A stretch of 64,000 nucleotides of DNA from CAVXDY01 sp963721335 (GCA_963721335.1 CAVRIV010000002.1:1-64000); one strand, 5' to 3'; shown: positions 11,407 through 21,671, counted from the stretch's first letter. Translations and numbers: made by a program. Notes: generated by a model not told the origin, from the sequence alone.

Positions 11407-14208
11407 TCACGCGGCGAGCATGTCCGCGGTCTCGGCGGAGAGCGTCCCCCCGTGAGGGTGCGGAGCCTCGTCGATGTGGCTCGCCCCGCCGGGGTCCTTG
11501 CGCACGTGGATCGCGGCTCCCAGCCTCTCGGCCACGCCGGGAAGATGGGTGATGACGCCCACCAGGCGGCCGTCGCCGGCCAGCCGCTCGACGCCCGCGA
11601 GGGCCTGCTCGAGCGACTCGGCGTCCAGCGAGGAGAACCCCTCGTCCAGGAACAGGCAGTCGAGCCGGCCGCCCGACTCGGCCGCCACGTCGGAGAGCCC
11701 CAGGGCCAGCGCCAGGCTCGCCAGGAAGCGCTCGCCCCCCGAGAGGCTCGAGACCGGCCGCAGGCGCTCGCCGCGGCGCATGTCGACCACCGCCATCGGA
11801 TCCGGCTCCGTTCCGCAGAAGCGGTAGCCGCCGGCCGTGAGCTCCTGGAGGCGCGCGGAGGCGCTCACCGCCAGCCGCTCGCGGTAGCGCGCCAGCAGGA
11901 AGCGCGGGAAGGCGTTGGCGCGCAGGTCGGCCGCGACCTGCCCGTGCAGGCGGGCCTCGGCATGCGCGGACTCGGCCTCGGCTCGCAGGCGCCGCGCCTC
12001 CGCGGCCGCCCGGTCGAGGGCGGCCAGCCGCTCCCGGCACTCGTCGCGCGCCCGGTCGCACCGGCGCAGCGCCGGCCCGACGTCCTCGGGCGCCGCCACG
12101 CCCAGAGCCTGGCCGAGGGCGGCGAGCCGAGCGGCCTCCTCGTCCGCGCGCCCGCCGGCCCGCTCCGCGAGGGCGTCGCCGGCGGCGGCGGCGTCCAGCG
12201 CCCGCTCGCGCAGCGCGGCGGCGGCGGGGATCAGCTCGTCGGCCGGGAGGTCGTCCGCGGGCGCCTCGAGCCGCGCGCGGGCCGCGGCACGCGCTGCGGC
12301 GGCACGCAGGGCGGCGACCGGGCCGCCCTCCAGCGCGGCCGCCGCCGCGTGCATCTCGGCCACGGCGTCGGCGGTGTCCGTCGCCGCGGCGGCCGCGGCA
12401 TCGGCCGCCACCTCGGCCGACCGCAGCTCCGTCACGGCCGCCGCCAGCGCCTCGGAGGGAACGGCGTGGGCCGCCCAGGCCCCGAGGCCCTCCCGGGCCC
12501 GCTCGACCTCGCCGGCGTCCAGCTCCACGCGCTCCACCTCGGCGGCGAGCCGCGCCCGCCGCGAGGCGAGGTCGCGCTCCCCGGCGGCCAGGCCCGCCTG
12601 ACCGGCGGCGATCGCGGACCACCGCTCGGCGGCCCGCTCCGCCTCGTCGCCGGCCGCCTCCGGGATGCCGGCCATCCCCGCCTCCGCGAGCGCGGCCTCG
12701 GCCTCGGCGAGCGCCGCGGTGGCCCCGCCGGCCGTCGCCGTCGCGGCCCGGGCGCGCTCCTGGGCGGCCGCGTGCGCCCGCGCCGCCTCCTCGGCCTCGG
12801 CCCTCGCGCGCCGGAGCCCCTCGCGGGCGCCGTCGCGGTCGCCGGCGCGAACCGGCTCGCCATCGCCCACCGCGCCGCCGCACACGGGGCAGTCGTCGCC
12901 CGGCGCGAGCCCCGCGCGAAGGGTCGCCGCCAGGTCGTGGCGGTGAGCCTCGTCGTGGTCGCGCTCGGCCGCGGCCAGGGCCCGCGCCGCCTCCCCACAG
13001 CGCTCGGCGGCCGCGCCGGCCTCGGCGGCCCCACGGGCGCGAGCCTCCACGGCCGCCGCCTCCTCCTCGCGGCGCCGGTCCCGTGCCGCGACGAGGGTTG
13101 CCCGGGCCACGAGGCGCTCGTGCTCCGCCAGCGCCCGGGACAGGACGCGCGAGAGCTCGTCCAGCTCGGCTCGGCGTCCGGCGAGCTGGGTCTCGCGCTC
13201 GGCGATCGCGGCCCGCCGGGCGGGCAGGCCGTGCACCAGCGCCTCGGCGCGCGCGGCGCGCTCCCCCAGGGTCGCCAGCTCCGCCGCTCCGCCGCCGTGA
13301 CGCTCGCGAAGGCCGTCTCGGGCCGCGGCCTTCCCCGCGGCGCGCGACGCCGCGCGGGCGCGCGCCCGGTCCGCCCGCGCGGCCTCCTGGCGCGCCGTCC
13401 GGAGGCGGGTCAGCAGCTCCCCGGCCAGGTCCCGGCCGGGGAGCTCCGCCGCCGCCGCGCGAGCGCCCTCGGCGGCGGCGCGCGCCTCCTGGGCCCCCGC
13501 CCGCAGCTCCGCGAGCCGGTCCGCCACCGGCCGCAGGGCCATGGCGGCGCCACGCCGCCCTGCGGCGTCCCGAGCGGCGCGGGCGGCGGCGATGCGCTCG
13601 CGGGTGCCGTGCGCGGGCAGGCGCGCGGCGTCCTCGGTCCGCAGGTCCGCCTGGCGCTGGGCGGCGGCGGCGTGCAGCAGCGCCGCCTGGCGGGCGCCCT
13701 CGAGGGAGGCGACGCCGAACAGCTCACGCAGGATCGCGTCACGATCGCGCGGCTGCGAGGACAGGAACTGGGCGAACCGGCCCTGGGTCAGCAGGACCGC
13801 GCTGGTGAAGGCCGCGAAGCTCATGCCGACCACGGCGGACAGGCGGCGCGCCACCGCCTCCTCGCCGGACACGGTCTCCCGGGAGGGGCCGCCGTCGGCC
13901 ACCAGCCGCTCCAGCAGGTGGGCCGGCTCGGGGGCGTCCTTCCCGTAGCGGCGCGTGGCCCGCCACACCTCCCCGCGGGCCGAGAAGGTGAGCCTCACCT
14001 CGCCGCGCGAGTGGCCCAGGGTGAGCACCTCTCGCGACCTCGTCTGCTCCGGCGTGCGCCCGAAGAGCGCGAAGCAGACGGCGTCGAGCAGGGACGTCTT
14101 GCCCGCCCCCGTGTCCCCGGTGATGACCACCCGCTCGTACGGCCGCAGGTCGATCGTCGCGCGGTCGTAGCTGCGAAACGCGGTGAGCTCGAGCTCCAGG
14201 GGGCGCAC
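11407..14208 (-). CDS. sbcC: SbcC/Rad50-like nuclease subunit ATPase, 933 aa
   Basis: The ATPase and coiled-coil arm of the SbcCD exonuclease/endonuclease, which cleaves DNA hairpins and blocked ends. The gene is uninterrupted. GTG 14208 gives RPLELELTAFRSY, then Walker A GDTGAGKTS near residue 32 and the Q-loop region LLTQGRFAQFL. Long Ala/Arg/Glu-rich coiled coils flank the zinc hook CPVC near residue 440. The C-terminal lobe has the ABC signature LSGGERF and Walker B LFLDEGFSSLD. The TAG of sbcD lies 5 nt upstream, so the two genes are co-translated. Clean frame over 2.8 kb contrasts with the indel-rich ends of the window. Confidence 0.95.
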   Translation of the reverse strand: MRPLELELTAFRSYDRATIDLRPYERVVITGDTGAGKTSLLDAVCFALFGRTPEQTRSREVLTLGHSRGEVRLTFSARGEVWRATRRYGKDAPEPAHLLERLVADGGPSRETVSGEEAVARRLSAVVGMSFAAFTSAVLLTQGRFAQFLSSQPRDRDAILRELFGVASLEGARQAALLHAAAAQRQADLRTEDAARLPAHGTRERIAAARAARDAAGRRGAAMALRPVADRLAELRAGAQEARAAAEGARAAAAELPGRDLAGELLTRLRTARQEAARADRARARAASRAAGKAAARDGLRERHGGGAAELATLGERAARAEALVHGLPARRAAIAERETQLAGRRAELDELSRVLSRALAEHERLVARATLVAARDRRREEEAAAVEARARGAAEAGAAAERCGEAARALAAAERDHDEAHRHDLAATLRAGLAPGDDCPVCGGAVGDGEPVRAGDRDGAREGLRRARAEAEEAARAHAAAQERARAATATAGGATAALAEAEAALAEAGMAGIPEAAGDEAERAAERWSAIAAGQAGLAAGERDLASRRARLAAEVERVELDAGEVERAREGLGAWAAHAVPSEALAAAVTELRSAEVAADAAAAAATDTADAVAEMHAAAAALEGGPVAALRAAAARAAARARLEAPADDLPADELIPAAAALRERALDAAAAGDALAERAGGRADEEAARLAALGQALGVAAPEDVGPALRRCDRARDECRERLAALDRAAAEARRLRAEAESAHAEARLHGQVAADLRANAFPRFLLARYRERLAVSASARLQELTAGGYRFCGTEPDPMAVVDMRRGERLRPVSSLSGGERFLASLALALGLSDVAAESGGRLDCLFLDEGFSSLDAESLEQALAGVERLAGDGRLVGVITHLPGVAERLGAAIHVRKDPGGASHIDEAPHPHGGTLSAETADMLAA

Positions 14209-14213
14209 GGCCG

Positions 14214-15389
14214 CTACCCGTCGTCCCCGGCCGCCATGGGGTCGGATCCCGCGAGCGCCGCGGCGAAGGCCGCCACCTGATCGTCGCCCAGCGGCCGGCC
14301 CTGCAGACGATGCCAGTCGGCGTAGAGCTCGCCCAGGCCGCGCTCCGCCGCCGCGCTCCCCGGCTGCGGGAGCGGGTCGGCGAGCGCGTCCGCGTAGAGC
14401 GGCTCGATCCGCAACGCGTCCGGGACCGTCTCGCGCACGCGCCGCACGACGTCCATGGCCGGCCCGTCGAGCTCCACCTCGCACGCGAACCACGCGTCCG
14501 GATGGGCCGATGCCAGGGCGGCGAGATCCTCGAGGGGGCCCCGCAGCCGCACCAGCGGCCGCGCGGCCTCCACCGCCACCCGGCGGGCCGTGGTGCGACC
14601 GGCACCGATCTCGACCAGGCAGGCGCCCTTGGGGTGGTTGTCCTCGCTGAAGTCCAGGGCCATCGGGCTGCCGCAGTAGCGCCCCGGCCCCGCGAAGCCG
14701 GTGAGCGCCTGAGGCCGGTGCACGTGCCCCAGCGCGAGGTAGTCCAGCTCGGCCGGCAGCGCGCCGGGCGGGACCGCGTACGTCATCCCCATCGTCAGCT
14801 CCCGCTCGCCGCCGCCCGCGCGGGCGCGCTCCACCATCAGGTGGCCCACGAGCACGGCGGCGCCCCCCTCGGCGCGGCGGCGCGCGACCGCCTCGGCGGC
14901 GTAGTCGTCGATGACGTCCGCCACCAGGTCGGCATAGCGCGACCGGGCATACCCCGCGCCGGCGCCCGCGTCGAGGGCGATCCGGCCCGGCTCCGGCCAC
15001 GGGAGCAGGGCGGCGTGCAGCGGCCCGGCCGCCGTCGGCACGGTGACCACCGCCTCGTCCGCCGGGCGGACGTGCCCTGCCACGTGGATGCCCGAGGCCG
15101 CCAGGTGAGGCGCCAGGTGGCTCCAGAGGTCGGGGTCGTCGTGGTTCCCCGCCACCGCCAGGACGGGCGCCGTCTCGGCGAGCCGCTCGAGGGCCCGCAG
15201 GCAGACCCCGAGGGCCGCCGAATCGACCACCCGCCGGTCCAGCAGGTCGCCGCTCACCAGCACCGCGTTGACCGCCTCCTCGTGGGCCACCGTCGCGAGC
15301 TGGGCGAGCGCCGCCTGGGCCTCGTCCGCGCGATCGGCGCCATAGAGCCGCTTCCCCAGGTGCCAGTCGCCGGTGTGGAGGAGCCTCAT
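14214..15389 (-). CDS. sbcD: SbcD/Mre11-like nuclease subunit, 391 aa
   Basis: The metallophosphoesterase nuclease of SbcCD. The ATG at 15389 is preceded by a good GGAGG ribosome-binding site and opens with MRLLHTGDWHLGKRL, the first metal-binding motif. GDLLDR, AGNHDD, a GHLMVERAR motif and GHVHRPQ follow in family order, completing the metal-binding set. The C-terminal part (about residues 290-390) should contact SbcC. It is uninterrupted. An upstream GTG would add 14 residues that do not look like the family. Confidence 0.95.
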   Translation of the reverse strand: MRLLHTGDWHLGKRLYGADRADEAQAALAQLATVAHEEAVNAVLVSGDLLDRRVVDSAALGVCLRALERLAETAPVLAVAGNHDDPDLWSHLAPHLAASGIHVAGHVRPADEAVVTVPTAAGPLHAALLPWPEPGRIALDAGAGAGYARSRYADLVADVIDDYAAEAVARRRAEGGAAVLVGHLMVERARAGGGERELTMGMTYAVPPGALPAELDYLALGHVHRPQALTGFAGPGRYCGSPMALDFSEDNHPKGACLVEIGAGRTTARRVAVEAARPLVRLRGPLEDLAALASAHPDAWFACEVELDGPAMDVVRRVRETVPDALRIEPLYADALADPLPQPGSAAAERGLGELYADWHRLQGRPLGDDQVAAFAAALAGSDPMAAGDDG

Positions 15390-15542
15390 GCGCCCTCCGG
15401 TCAGCCGAACTGGGCGATGGCCGGGACTCATGGCGAACGACTGTAGAGCGACGCCCGGACGCGCCGGCCGCTTGGTGGCGCGCTATCTTGCGCTCCGGGC
15501 GGACGCTGGTCCGTCGTCCCGTGGGTCCGAGGAGGGCGCGGC

Positions 15543-16220
15543 GTGAACAAGCGGTACATCGTGGGGGCGATCGTGGCCGCGGTCGTCGTGGTGGGCGTGC
15601 TCGTGGCCGTGAGCCTCGCGGGCGGCGACTCCAAGGAGGTCTCGAGCATCACGGGGGTCGCCGCGAACGAGCAGGAGCTGGCCGGCATCCCCCAGAAGGG
15701 GAACGTGCTGGGCGAGGCCTCCGCCCCCGTGACGATCATCGAGTACGGCGACATCGCCTGCCCGGGCTGCCAGGCGGTGTCCGAGAGCATCATCCCGGCC
15801 GTCATCGACCGCTACGTCCGCACGGGCCAGGTGAAGATGGAGTTCCGCCCGATCGCCTTCATCAGCCCGAGCTCCGAGCGCGGCGCCCTGGGCGTCGAGG
15901 CCGCGGCCCTGCAGGACAAGATGTGGACGCTGGTGTCGCTCCTCTACAAGAACCAGGGCGACGAGCGGGACGACTGGCTCACCGACGAGTTGCTCGAGGA
16001 GGCCGCTCAGAAGGCCGGCCTGGACATGGAGAAGTGGAAGGCCGACTACGCGGGCGACGCCGTCGCCGCCACCTTCTTCGAGCGCTCCAGCGCCGCGAGC
16101 GCCGACGAGGTCAACTCGACCCCCACCTTCATCGTGCAGGGCCCGCGGGGCGAGGAGCGCCCGGACACGCTGGAGGGATTCGCCGCCGCGATCGAGGCCG
16201 TCGGACCGCCGGCGTCGTGA
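15543..16220 (+). CDS. Membrane-anchored DsbA-family thioredoxin, 225 aa
   Basis: A thiol oxidoreductase acting outside the cytoplasmic membrane. An N-terminal helix (about residues 5-25, YIVGAIVAAVVVVGVLVAV) anchors it. The thioredoxin domain has PVTIIEYGDIACPGCQ with the active CPGC pair, and the cis-Pro loop is NSTPTFIV. GTG 15543 follows a GAGGAGGG ribosome-binding site and a -10-like TATCTT near 15482. The stop overlaps the start of the VKOR gene (GTGA), so the pair probably forms a disulfide-forming system in which VKOR re-oxidises this protein, as known in actinomycetes. Confidence 0.9.
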   Translation: MNKRYIVGAIVAAVVVVGVLVAVSLAGGDSKEVSSITGVAANEQELAGIPQKGNVLGEASAPVTIIEYGDIACPGCQAVSESIIPAVIDRYVRTGQVKMEFRPIAFISPSSERGALGVEAAALQDKMWTLVSLLYKNQGDERDDWLTDELLEEAAQKAGLDMEKWKADYAGDAVAATFFERSSAASADEVNSTPTFIVQGPRGEERPDTLEGFAAAIEAVGPPAS

Positions 16221-16714
16221 GCCTTCGCGCTCCGAGCGAGGGCGCCCTGCGGATCGCGCTCGGGGCCGTGGCCGTCGCGGGCCTGGCCGTCTCGGGATAT
16301 CTGACGGCGATCCGCGCGGCCGGGGACGATCCCGTCTGCGTGATCGGAGGCGGATGCCACACCGTCCAGCAGAGCGAGTACTCGGAGCTCGCCGGCATCC
16401 CGGTCGCGGTCCTGGGCCTGGTGGCCTACGCCACCCTGCTGGTCGCCGCCCTGCTCCCGGGTCAACTCGGGCGCGCCCTCGGGCTGTTCACGGCCGTCGT
16501 GGGGGTGGGCTTCTCGGCCTGGCTCACCTACGCGGAGCTGGTCCTGATCGAGGCGATCTGCGCCTGGTGCGTGGCGAGCGCGGTGCTGATCACGCTGGCG
16601 CTGATCCTGACGGCATGGCGGGCGGCTCGGGCGGGCTCGGACCCGGGAGAAAGCGTTGATCGGTCATCGCCAGGCCGCCCACCGCCAGAGCCGTCCCCGC
16701 GATCGAGCAGATGA
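16217..16714 (+). CDS. VKOR-family quinone-linked disulfide oxidase, about 165 aa
   Basis: An integral membrane protein that passes electrons from DsbA-type partners to quinone. Four to five hydrophobic helices are visible. The loop cysteine pair is VCVIGGGC, followed by the Ser-containing SEYSELAG loop, and the quinone-side CXXC is EAICAWCVAS. GTG 16217 overlaps the DsbA-like stop. The last 40 or so residues are polar and Pro/Arg-rich and overlap, on the opposite strand, the end of the P-type ATPase by 125 nt. The true stop may therefore lie earlier if an indel is present near 16640. Confidence 0.87.
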   Translation: MSLRAPSEGALRIALGAVAVAGLAVSGYLTAIRAAGDDPVCVIGGGCHTVQQSEYSELAGIPVAVLGLVAYATLLVAALLPGQLGRALGLFTAVVGVGFSAWLTYAELVLIEAICAWCVASAVLITLALILTAWRAARAGSDPGESVDRSSPGRPPPEPSPRSSR

Positions 16715-19022
16715 TGATCAGCGGGTCCGGCGCCGCCAGCTCGAAGAAGTCGCGCCAGCCCGGCAGGGACAGCACCACCAGGTAGAGCGCGAGCAGGGCG
16801 GCGCAGAGCGCCCCCACGGTGTATCCGCGCACCCTGCTCGACGACTCGAGCACGACGATCAGGTAGAGCCCGGTGACCACCAGCACCGTCGTCGCCACCG
16901 TTCGCGCGCGCAGCTCGCTCATGTCGATCAGGTTGATCGCGAGCAGGAAGCTCGCGACGACCCCGAGCCCCATGGCGGTGCCGGCGGGGATCGCGAAGCT
17001 CGCCAGATCGCGCAGGAAGCGGACGGGCCGCCAGGGTCCCGCGCTGGGCGCCAGGGCGAGGAAGAACGCCGGAACCCCGATCGTCACGAACGACGCCAGC
17101 GTCAGATGCCGCGGCAGGAACGGGTAGCTCTCCGACGACAGACCCAGCGTCAGGATCAGGAAGGCCGCCAGCACCGACTTCACCACGAAGAGCTTGGCCA
17201 CGCGCTGGAGGTTGCGCAGCACCTTGCGCCCCTCGCGGATCATCGGGGGGATCGAGGCGAAGCCGCCCTTCACCAGCACGAGGTCGGCGATCCCGCGGGC
17301 CATCTGCGAGCCGCTGCCCTGGGCGATGGCCAGGCGGGCCGCCTTCAGGGCGGGGACGTCGTTGACCCCGTCGCCGACCATCGCGACGTAGGACCCGTTG
17401 GCCGCGAGGGCCTCCACGAAGCGCTTCTTCCCGTCGGGCGAGATGCGCCCGACCACCGTGGCCTCGCGAACGAGCCGGCGCAGATCGGCCTCGTTCTCGG
17501 GCAGCTCACGGCCGTCGATCGGGCGGGCCCGTCATGGGAATGCCCGCGTCGGCGGCGATGGCGGCCACCGTCGCCGGGGCGTCGCCCGAGATGACGCGCA
17601 GCTCCACGCCCTGCTCCAGCAGGTAGGCCACGGTCTCCCGGGCGTCCGGGCGCAGCTCCTCGGCCAGCACGACCAGGCCCAGCGGGCGCAGGCCCTCGGG
17701 GGGCGGAGCGTCGGGGGAGGGAAGCGTCAGCGGGACCCGGCCCTCGGTGAGCGCGAGCACCCTCCGCCCGGCGTGGGCCTCGGCCCGCGCACGGGCGTCC
17801 AGGCGCTCCCCCAGGTCGAAGTGCTCCGGCGCGCCGAGCACGAGCCTGCGCTGACCCAGGCGCACCCCGCTCCAGCGCCGCCGCGAGGAGAACGGCACGA
17901 CCTCGGCCACGGACTCCGCGGTGCCCGGGATGGGCCTCGGCGATGGCCTCGAGGGTGCTGCTCCCGCCCGGCGCGCTCGCGGCGTAGCGGCCCAGCGTGG
18001 CGGAGAGCTCGTCCTCGTCCACGCCGTCGGCCGGCACCAGCTCCACCACCCGCAGACGGTCCTCGGTGAGGGTGCCGGTCTTGTCGAGGCAGATGACGTC
18101 GGCCGAGGCCAGCGACTCCACGGCGTTCAACTGCTGGCTGAGCGCCCCGCGCCGCGCCATCCGCCCCGTGGCGATCGCATACGTCAGGGCGGTCAGCAGC
18201 ACGAGGCCCTCGGGGACGATCGTGACCACCGCGGCCACGGCCGTGGCCACCGACTCCCGGAAGGGGGTGTCCTGCTCGATCAGCGACCAGCCCAGCAGCA
18301 GCCCCAGCGGCACCATCGCCGCGCTCAGCAGCAGGATGAGCCGGTCCAGCGCCCGCTCCAGCGGCGACCGCGGGTGCCGGAACTCCCGGGCCTCGCCCAC
18401 CAGGCGCTCGGCGTAGGTGTCGGCCCCGACGGCCTCCGCCCGGTATGCGCCCGACCCCTCGACGCCGTACGACCCCGCCCGCACGGAGTCTCCGACCCCC
18501 CGCGCGACGGGCTCCGCCTCGCCGGTGAGGATCGACTCGTCGAGCCCCAGCCCCTCGCTCCGCAGCACCCGTCCGTCGGCCACGACCTGGTCGCCCGCCT
18601 CCAGCAGCACCAGGTCCCCGGGCACGACCTGCGGCACGGCCACCTGGCGGGGGTTGCCGTCGCGCACCACCGTGGCCCGCGGCGCGACCAGGGCCGCGAG
18701 GCGGTCGAGGCTCCTCTTCGCGCGGGCCTCCTGCACGATCCCGATGCCCGCGTTGAGGATCAGGATCCCCAGGAAGATCGCGTCCCGCGGGTCGGCGAAG
18801 ATCAGGGTGATGACGCCGAAGATCACCAGGACCACGTTGAAGACGGTCAGCAGGTTGGCCCGCAGGATGCTGGGCCATGAGCGGCTGGTGGGGGGGCCCT
18901 CGTACCTCCCCTCGCTCGGCCAGCCGGCGCGCGGCCTCGGCCTGTGAGAGGCCCTCCTGGGGATGGTCGCCGCCTCGGGGGCGGGAGGCCGCCGTGCGAA
19001 TGGTCGGCTGGTCGGGGCTCAG
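16590..19022 (-). CDS. P-type cation ATPase, CtpE-like (indels)
   Basis: An ATP-driven cation pump in the membrane. Seen in order: an N-terminal SQAEAARRLAERG segment, membrane helices, the actuator loop LDESILTGEAEPV, helices with TIVPEGLVL, the phosphorylation site DKTGTLTEDR, and the hinge GDGVNDVPALKAA. Six C-terminal helices include TIGVPAFFLALAPS. The PEG form of the M4 motif and the C-terminal layout resemble actinobacterial CtpE, reported as a calcium importer; that assignment is inference. Indels sit near 18895, 17920 and 17520. The likely start is CTG 19022, overlapping the ald stop (CTGA); no ATG or GTG precedes the conserved N-terminus. Confidence 0.87.
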
Positions 19023-20099
19023 ACGGCCAGAGCCTCCGCGACGGTGGCGTTGACGACCTTCCCGTCGCGCACGTTGACGCCCGAGCGCAGAATCTCGAGC
19101 GAGCGCAGCGCGCCGGCCAGGCCCTCGTCGGCGATGCGCAGGGCGTAGGGGAGGGTGGCGTTGCAGAGCGCCCGGGTCGCCGTCACCGGCACGGCCCCGG
19201 GCATGTTCGCGACGCAGTAGTGCACCACGCCGTCCACGGTGAAGACCGGGTCGGAGTGGGTGGTCGGGTGGGTGGTCTCGATGCACCCGCCCTGGTCCAC
19301 GGCCACATCGACGATCACCGAGCCGGGACGCATGAGCCGGAGCGCGTCCCGGCTCACCAGCCGCGGCGCGAGGGCGCCCGGCAGCAGCACCGCCCCGATC
19401 ACCAGGTCCGCCGTGGGCAGGAGCTCCTCGATGGCCAGGCGGGTGGAGTGCAGCAGGGTCACCCGGCCGGGCAGGGTCAGCTCCAGCTCGCGCAGCCGCC
19501 CGAGGTCGGTGTCGAGAACGGCGACGTGAGCCTGCATCCCCGCCGCGACCACGGCGGCGTTGGTTCCCACGATGCCGCCGCCGATGACCACCACCGATCC
19601 CGGCGACACACCCGCCACGCCCCCCAGTAGGACACCCCGGCCGCCCTGGGGGCGCTCCAGGAAGCGGGCACCGGCCTGAACGGCCAGGCGCCCCGCGATC
19701 TCGCTCATGGGCGCCAGCAGCGGCAGTTGGCCGGCGCGGTCCTCCACGGTCTCGTAGGCGAGGGCGGTGGTCCCGGCGCGCCGCAGGGCGTCGGCGACGC
19801 CGCGGTTGGCCGCCAGGTGGAGATAGGTGAAGAGCACCTGGTCGTCGCGCAGGAACCCGAACTCCGACGGCTGGGGCTCCTTGACCTTCAACACCAGGTC
19901 GCACGCCCCAGGCCGCACCCGCGTCGCCGACCCGCGCGCCGACCCGCTCGTAGGCCTCGTCGGGGAGGCCGGAGCCGGCGCCCGCGTCGTGCTCCACCCA
20001 GACCTCGTGCCCGTGCCGCACCAGCTCGTACGCCCCGGCCGGAGTCAGGGCGACCCGGTACTCGTCCGACTTCACCTCGGCCGGCACTCCGATCCGCAT
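19019..20099 (-). CDS. ald: Alanine dehydrogenase (one indel)
   Basis: NAD-dependent interconversion of alanine and pyruvate plus ammonia. ATG 20099 follows a GGGAGGA ribosome-binding site and gives MRIGVPAEVKSDEYRVALTP. Lys in DLVLKVKEPQ and His in FTYLHLAAN are the substrate-binding and catalytic residues of the family. The NAD fold is VVVIGGGIVGTNAA, and the C-terminal part includes HPTTHSDPVF. One indel near 19915 splits residues 1-60 from the rest. The P-type ATPase follows with a 4-nt overlap, so the two are probably one operon. Confidence 0.92.
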
Positions 20100-20133
20100 C
20101 GATCCTCCCACCGCCGTCGGCCTCGGGCCCACT

Positions 20134-21360
20134 CTAATGCCCCGCCCCGGCGCCGCCCCGGCCGGCCGGACGACCGGCCCCCGGATCGTCCCGGGACACG
20201 GACCGCAGCAGCGCGATCGCGAAGCCGGCCGCGACCGCCGCCGCCAGGATTCCCAGGGCGAACAGGGCGCCCCGGCGCCGGGGGCGGCCCTCCAGGCGGA
20301 AGTCGGCGTTCTGGAGCGAGGCGGCGCGGGCGGCCTCGCGAGGGGCGAGGGTGTGACCAGGGAACGCGGCGAGGGTGGCGCGGAAGCCGTCCTGGGCCGT
20401 CCCCATGTCCAGGTTCCAGAACGCCCCCATGGCCTCGCGGAACGCCGCTGCCGCCGGGTCGGGCTCGGGCGCCAGACGCTGCGCGTCGAGCAGCTGCCGT
20501 ATCTCGCTGGCGCTCTCGGCGACGCCCCTCGTCACGCCACCGTCCGTGAGCCGGAAGACGACCATGCCGTGAACGAGCCCGTGCCCGTCGACCACCGGGG
20601 CGCCCGAGTCGCCCCCCTGCACGGGGACGTTCACCGTGATCACCTGTCGCGGGGGCACGGCCCTCTCGAGCGTGGCGCTGCGGCCGAGCGTGCCGGCCCG
20701 CACGACGGGCTCGAGCTCTCCGCGGGTGCCGCCCCCGAACGCGCCACCGGAGCCGAAGCCGATCGTCACCACGGGCGTCCCGACGCTCGCCGCGTCGTCC
20801 AGCCCGAGGGTCGGCGCCCCCGGAGCCTCGATGCGGATCAGGGCGACGTCGGCGTCCTCGCTCGGCACGACCCGGCGAGCGCGATGGTCGCTCCTGCCGG
20901 CGCTCCCGCCGGGGTCGGCAGGGCGAACGCGCAGCGGCAGCACGCGGGCATCCACGTCCAGGGGCCCGATCCTCTTCACCAGGGCGTCCACGACCGCGTC
21001 GTCGTGCGGGCGGTCCTCGGCGATCAGCTTCTGCTGATAGGCGAGCCGGGCGATCGTCGCCTCCGCCGGCCTGGCCACGTGCCGGGCCGTGGCGAGCCAG
21101 CCGTCCGGCGCGACCGCGAAGGCGGTGCCGGCCTCCCGCACGATGCGCGCGGCCAGCGGAAGCCGGATCCGCTTCCCGTCCCCTCCCGTCAGGGCGTTGA
21201 CGTGGATCGTCACATCGACCCGGTAGACGCTCGGCAGGGCGAGGAGCGCCGCCCGGTCGAGCGGGTCGGCGGAGAGGTCGTCCGGCACCACCGCGGCCGC
21301 CCCCGAGACCCCGAGGGACAGGCTCGCGGCGAGCGCGGCGAGCATGGCGATCCTTCGCAC
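20134..21360 (-). CDS. Secreted, C-terminally anchored trypsin-like serine protease, 408 aa
   Basis: An extracytoplasmic serine protease. GTG 21360 gives a signal peptide (RRIAMLAALAASLSLGVSGAAA). The chymotrypsin-fold triad is visible as His in ATARHVA (about residue 97), Asp in EDADVALIRI (about 180) and Ser in GGDSGAP (about 255). A helical region follows, then a C-terminal hydrophobic helix (GALFALGILAAAVAAGFAIAL) with basic residues after it, which should anchor the protein with the protease outside. No PDZ domain is seen. It is divergent from a secreted subtilase across a repeat-rich promoter region, suggesting joint control. Confidence 0.85.
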   Translation of the reverse strand: MRRIAMLAALAASLSLGVSGAAAVVPDDLSADPLDRAALLALPSVYRVDVTIHVNALTGGDGKRIRLPLAARIVREAGTAFAVAPDGWLATARHVARPAEATIARLAYQQKLIAEDRPHDDAVVDALVKRIGPLDVDARVLPLRVRPADPGGSAGRSDHRARRVVPSEDADVALIRIEAPGAPTLGLDDAASVGTPVVTIGFGSGGAFGGGTRGELEPVVRAGTLGRSATLERAVPPRQVITVNVPVQGGDSGAPVVDGHGLVHGMVVFRLTDGGVTRGVAESASEIRQLLDAQRLAPEPDPAAAAFREAMGAFWNLDMGTAQDGFRATLAAFPGHTLAPREAARAASLQNADFRLEGRPRRRGALFALGILAAAVAAGFAIALLRSVSRDDPGAGRPAGRGGAGAGH

Positions 21361-21671
21361 GGCCTCATGGTGACAAGTATGCGGTCGAGCCCGGAGCGCT
21401 CGGGGGCGGAGCTCTGTGCGGCTCACAATCCCGATTGGGATTCAACGAGCCACTCCTGGGGGGCGGACCGCAGCATCCATGCTGCTCTCATCGAATCCCA
21501 ATCGGGAATTGGGTCCGCTCCAGGAGCGGCTCGTCGAATCACCGGAGATGATCCGCACCGCACGAACCGCGTCTCCGGGCTCATCCGCGTACTAACTCGA
21601 CCTCTGGGGGGCCAGTTTCCTGGTGTTGCGGCGTAGTTTCGCCCGCGGCAGCTTCGGACGGGGGCGGGCGG
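21361..21671. promoter_or_regulatory. Divergent protease promoter region with nested inverted repeats
   Basis: This 311-bp gap has no gene. A 14-base motif, CCCGATTGGGATTC (21430-21443), is followed by about 26 bp ending GGCGGACC at 21469. The exact reverse complement of the 14-mer is at 21493-21506, and an imperfect reverse complement of the 26-bp part is at 21512-21535. Between them GCAGCAT-CC-ATGCTGC (21470-21485) is a perfect hairpin. A -10-like TAGTTT lies near 21636 for the subtilase gene. The repeats may be operators for both proteases or the remains of a small mobile element; nothing seen decides between these. Confidence 0.5.

Noticed and set aside
10034..14280. Long frames antisense to the MFS and sbcC genes (949 and 973 residues)
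   Set aside because: Low-complexity Arg/Gly/Pro translations opposite well-supported genes; typical of very GC-rich DNA.
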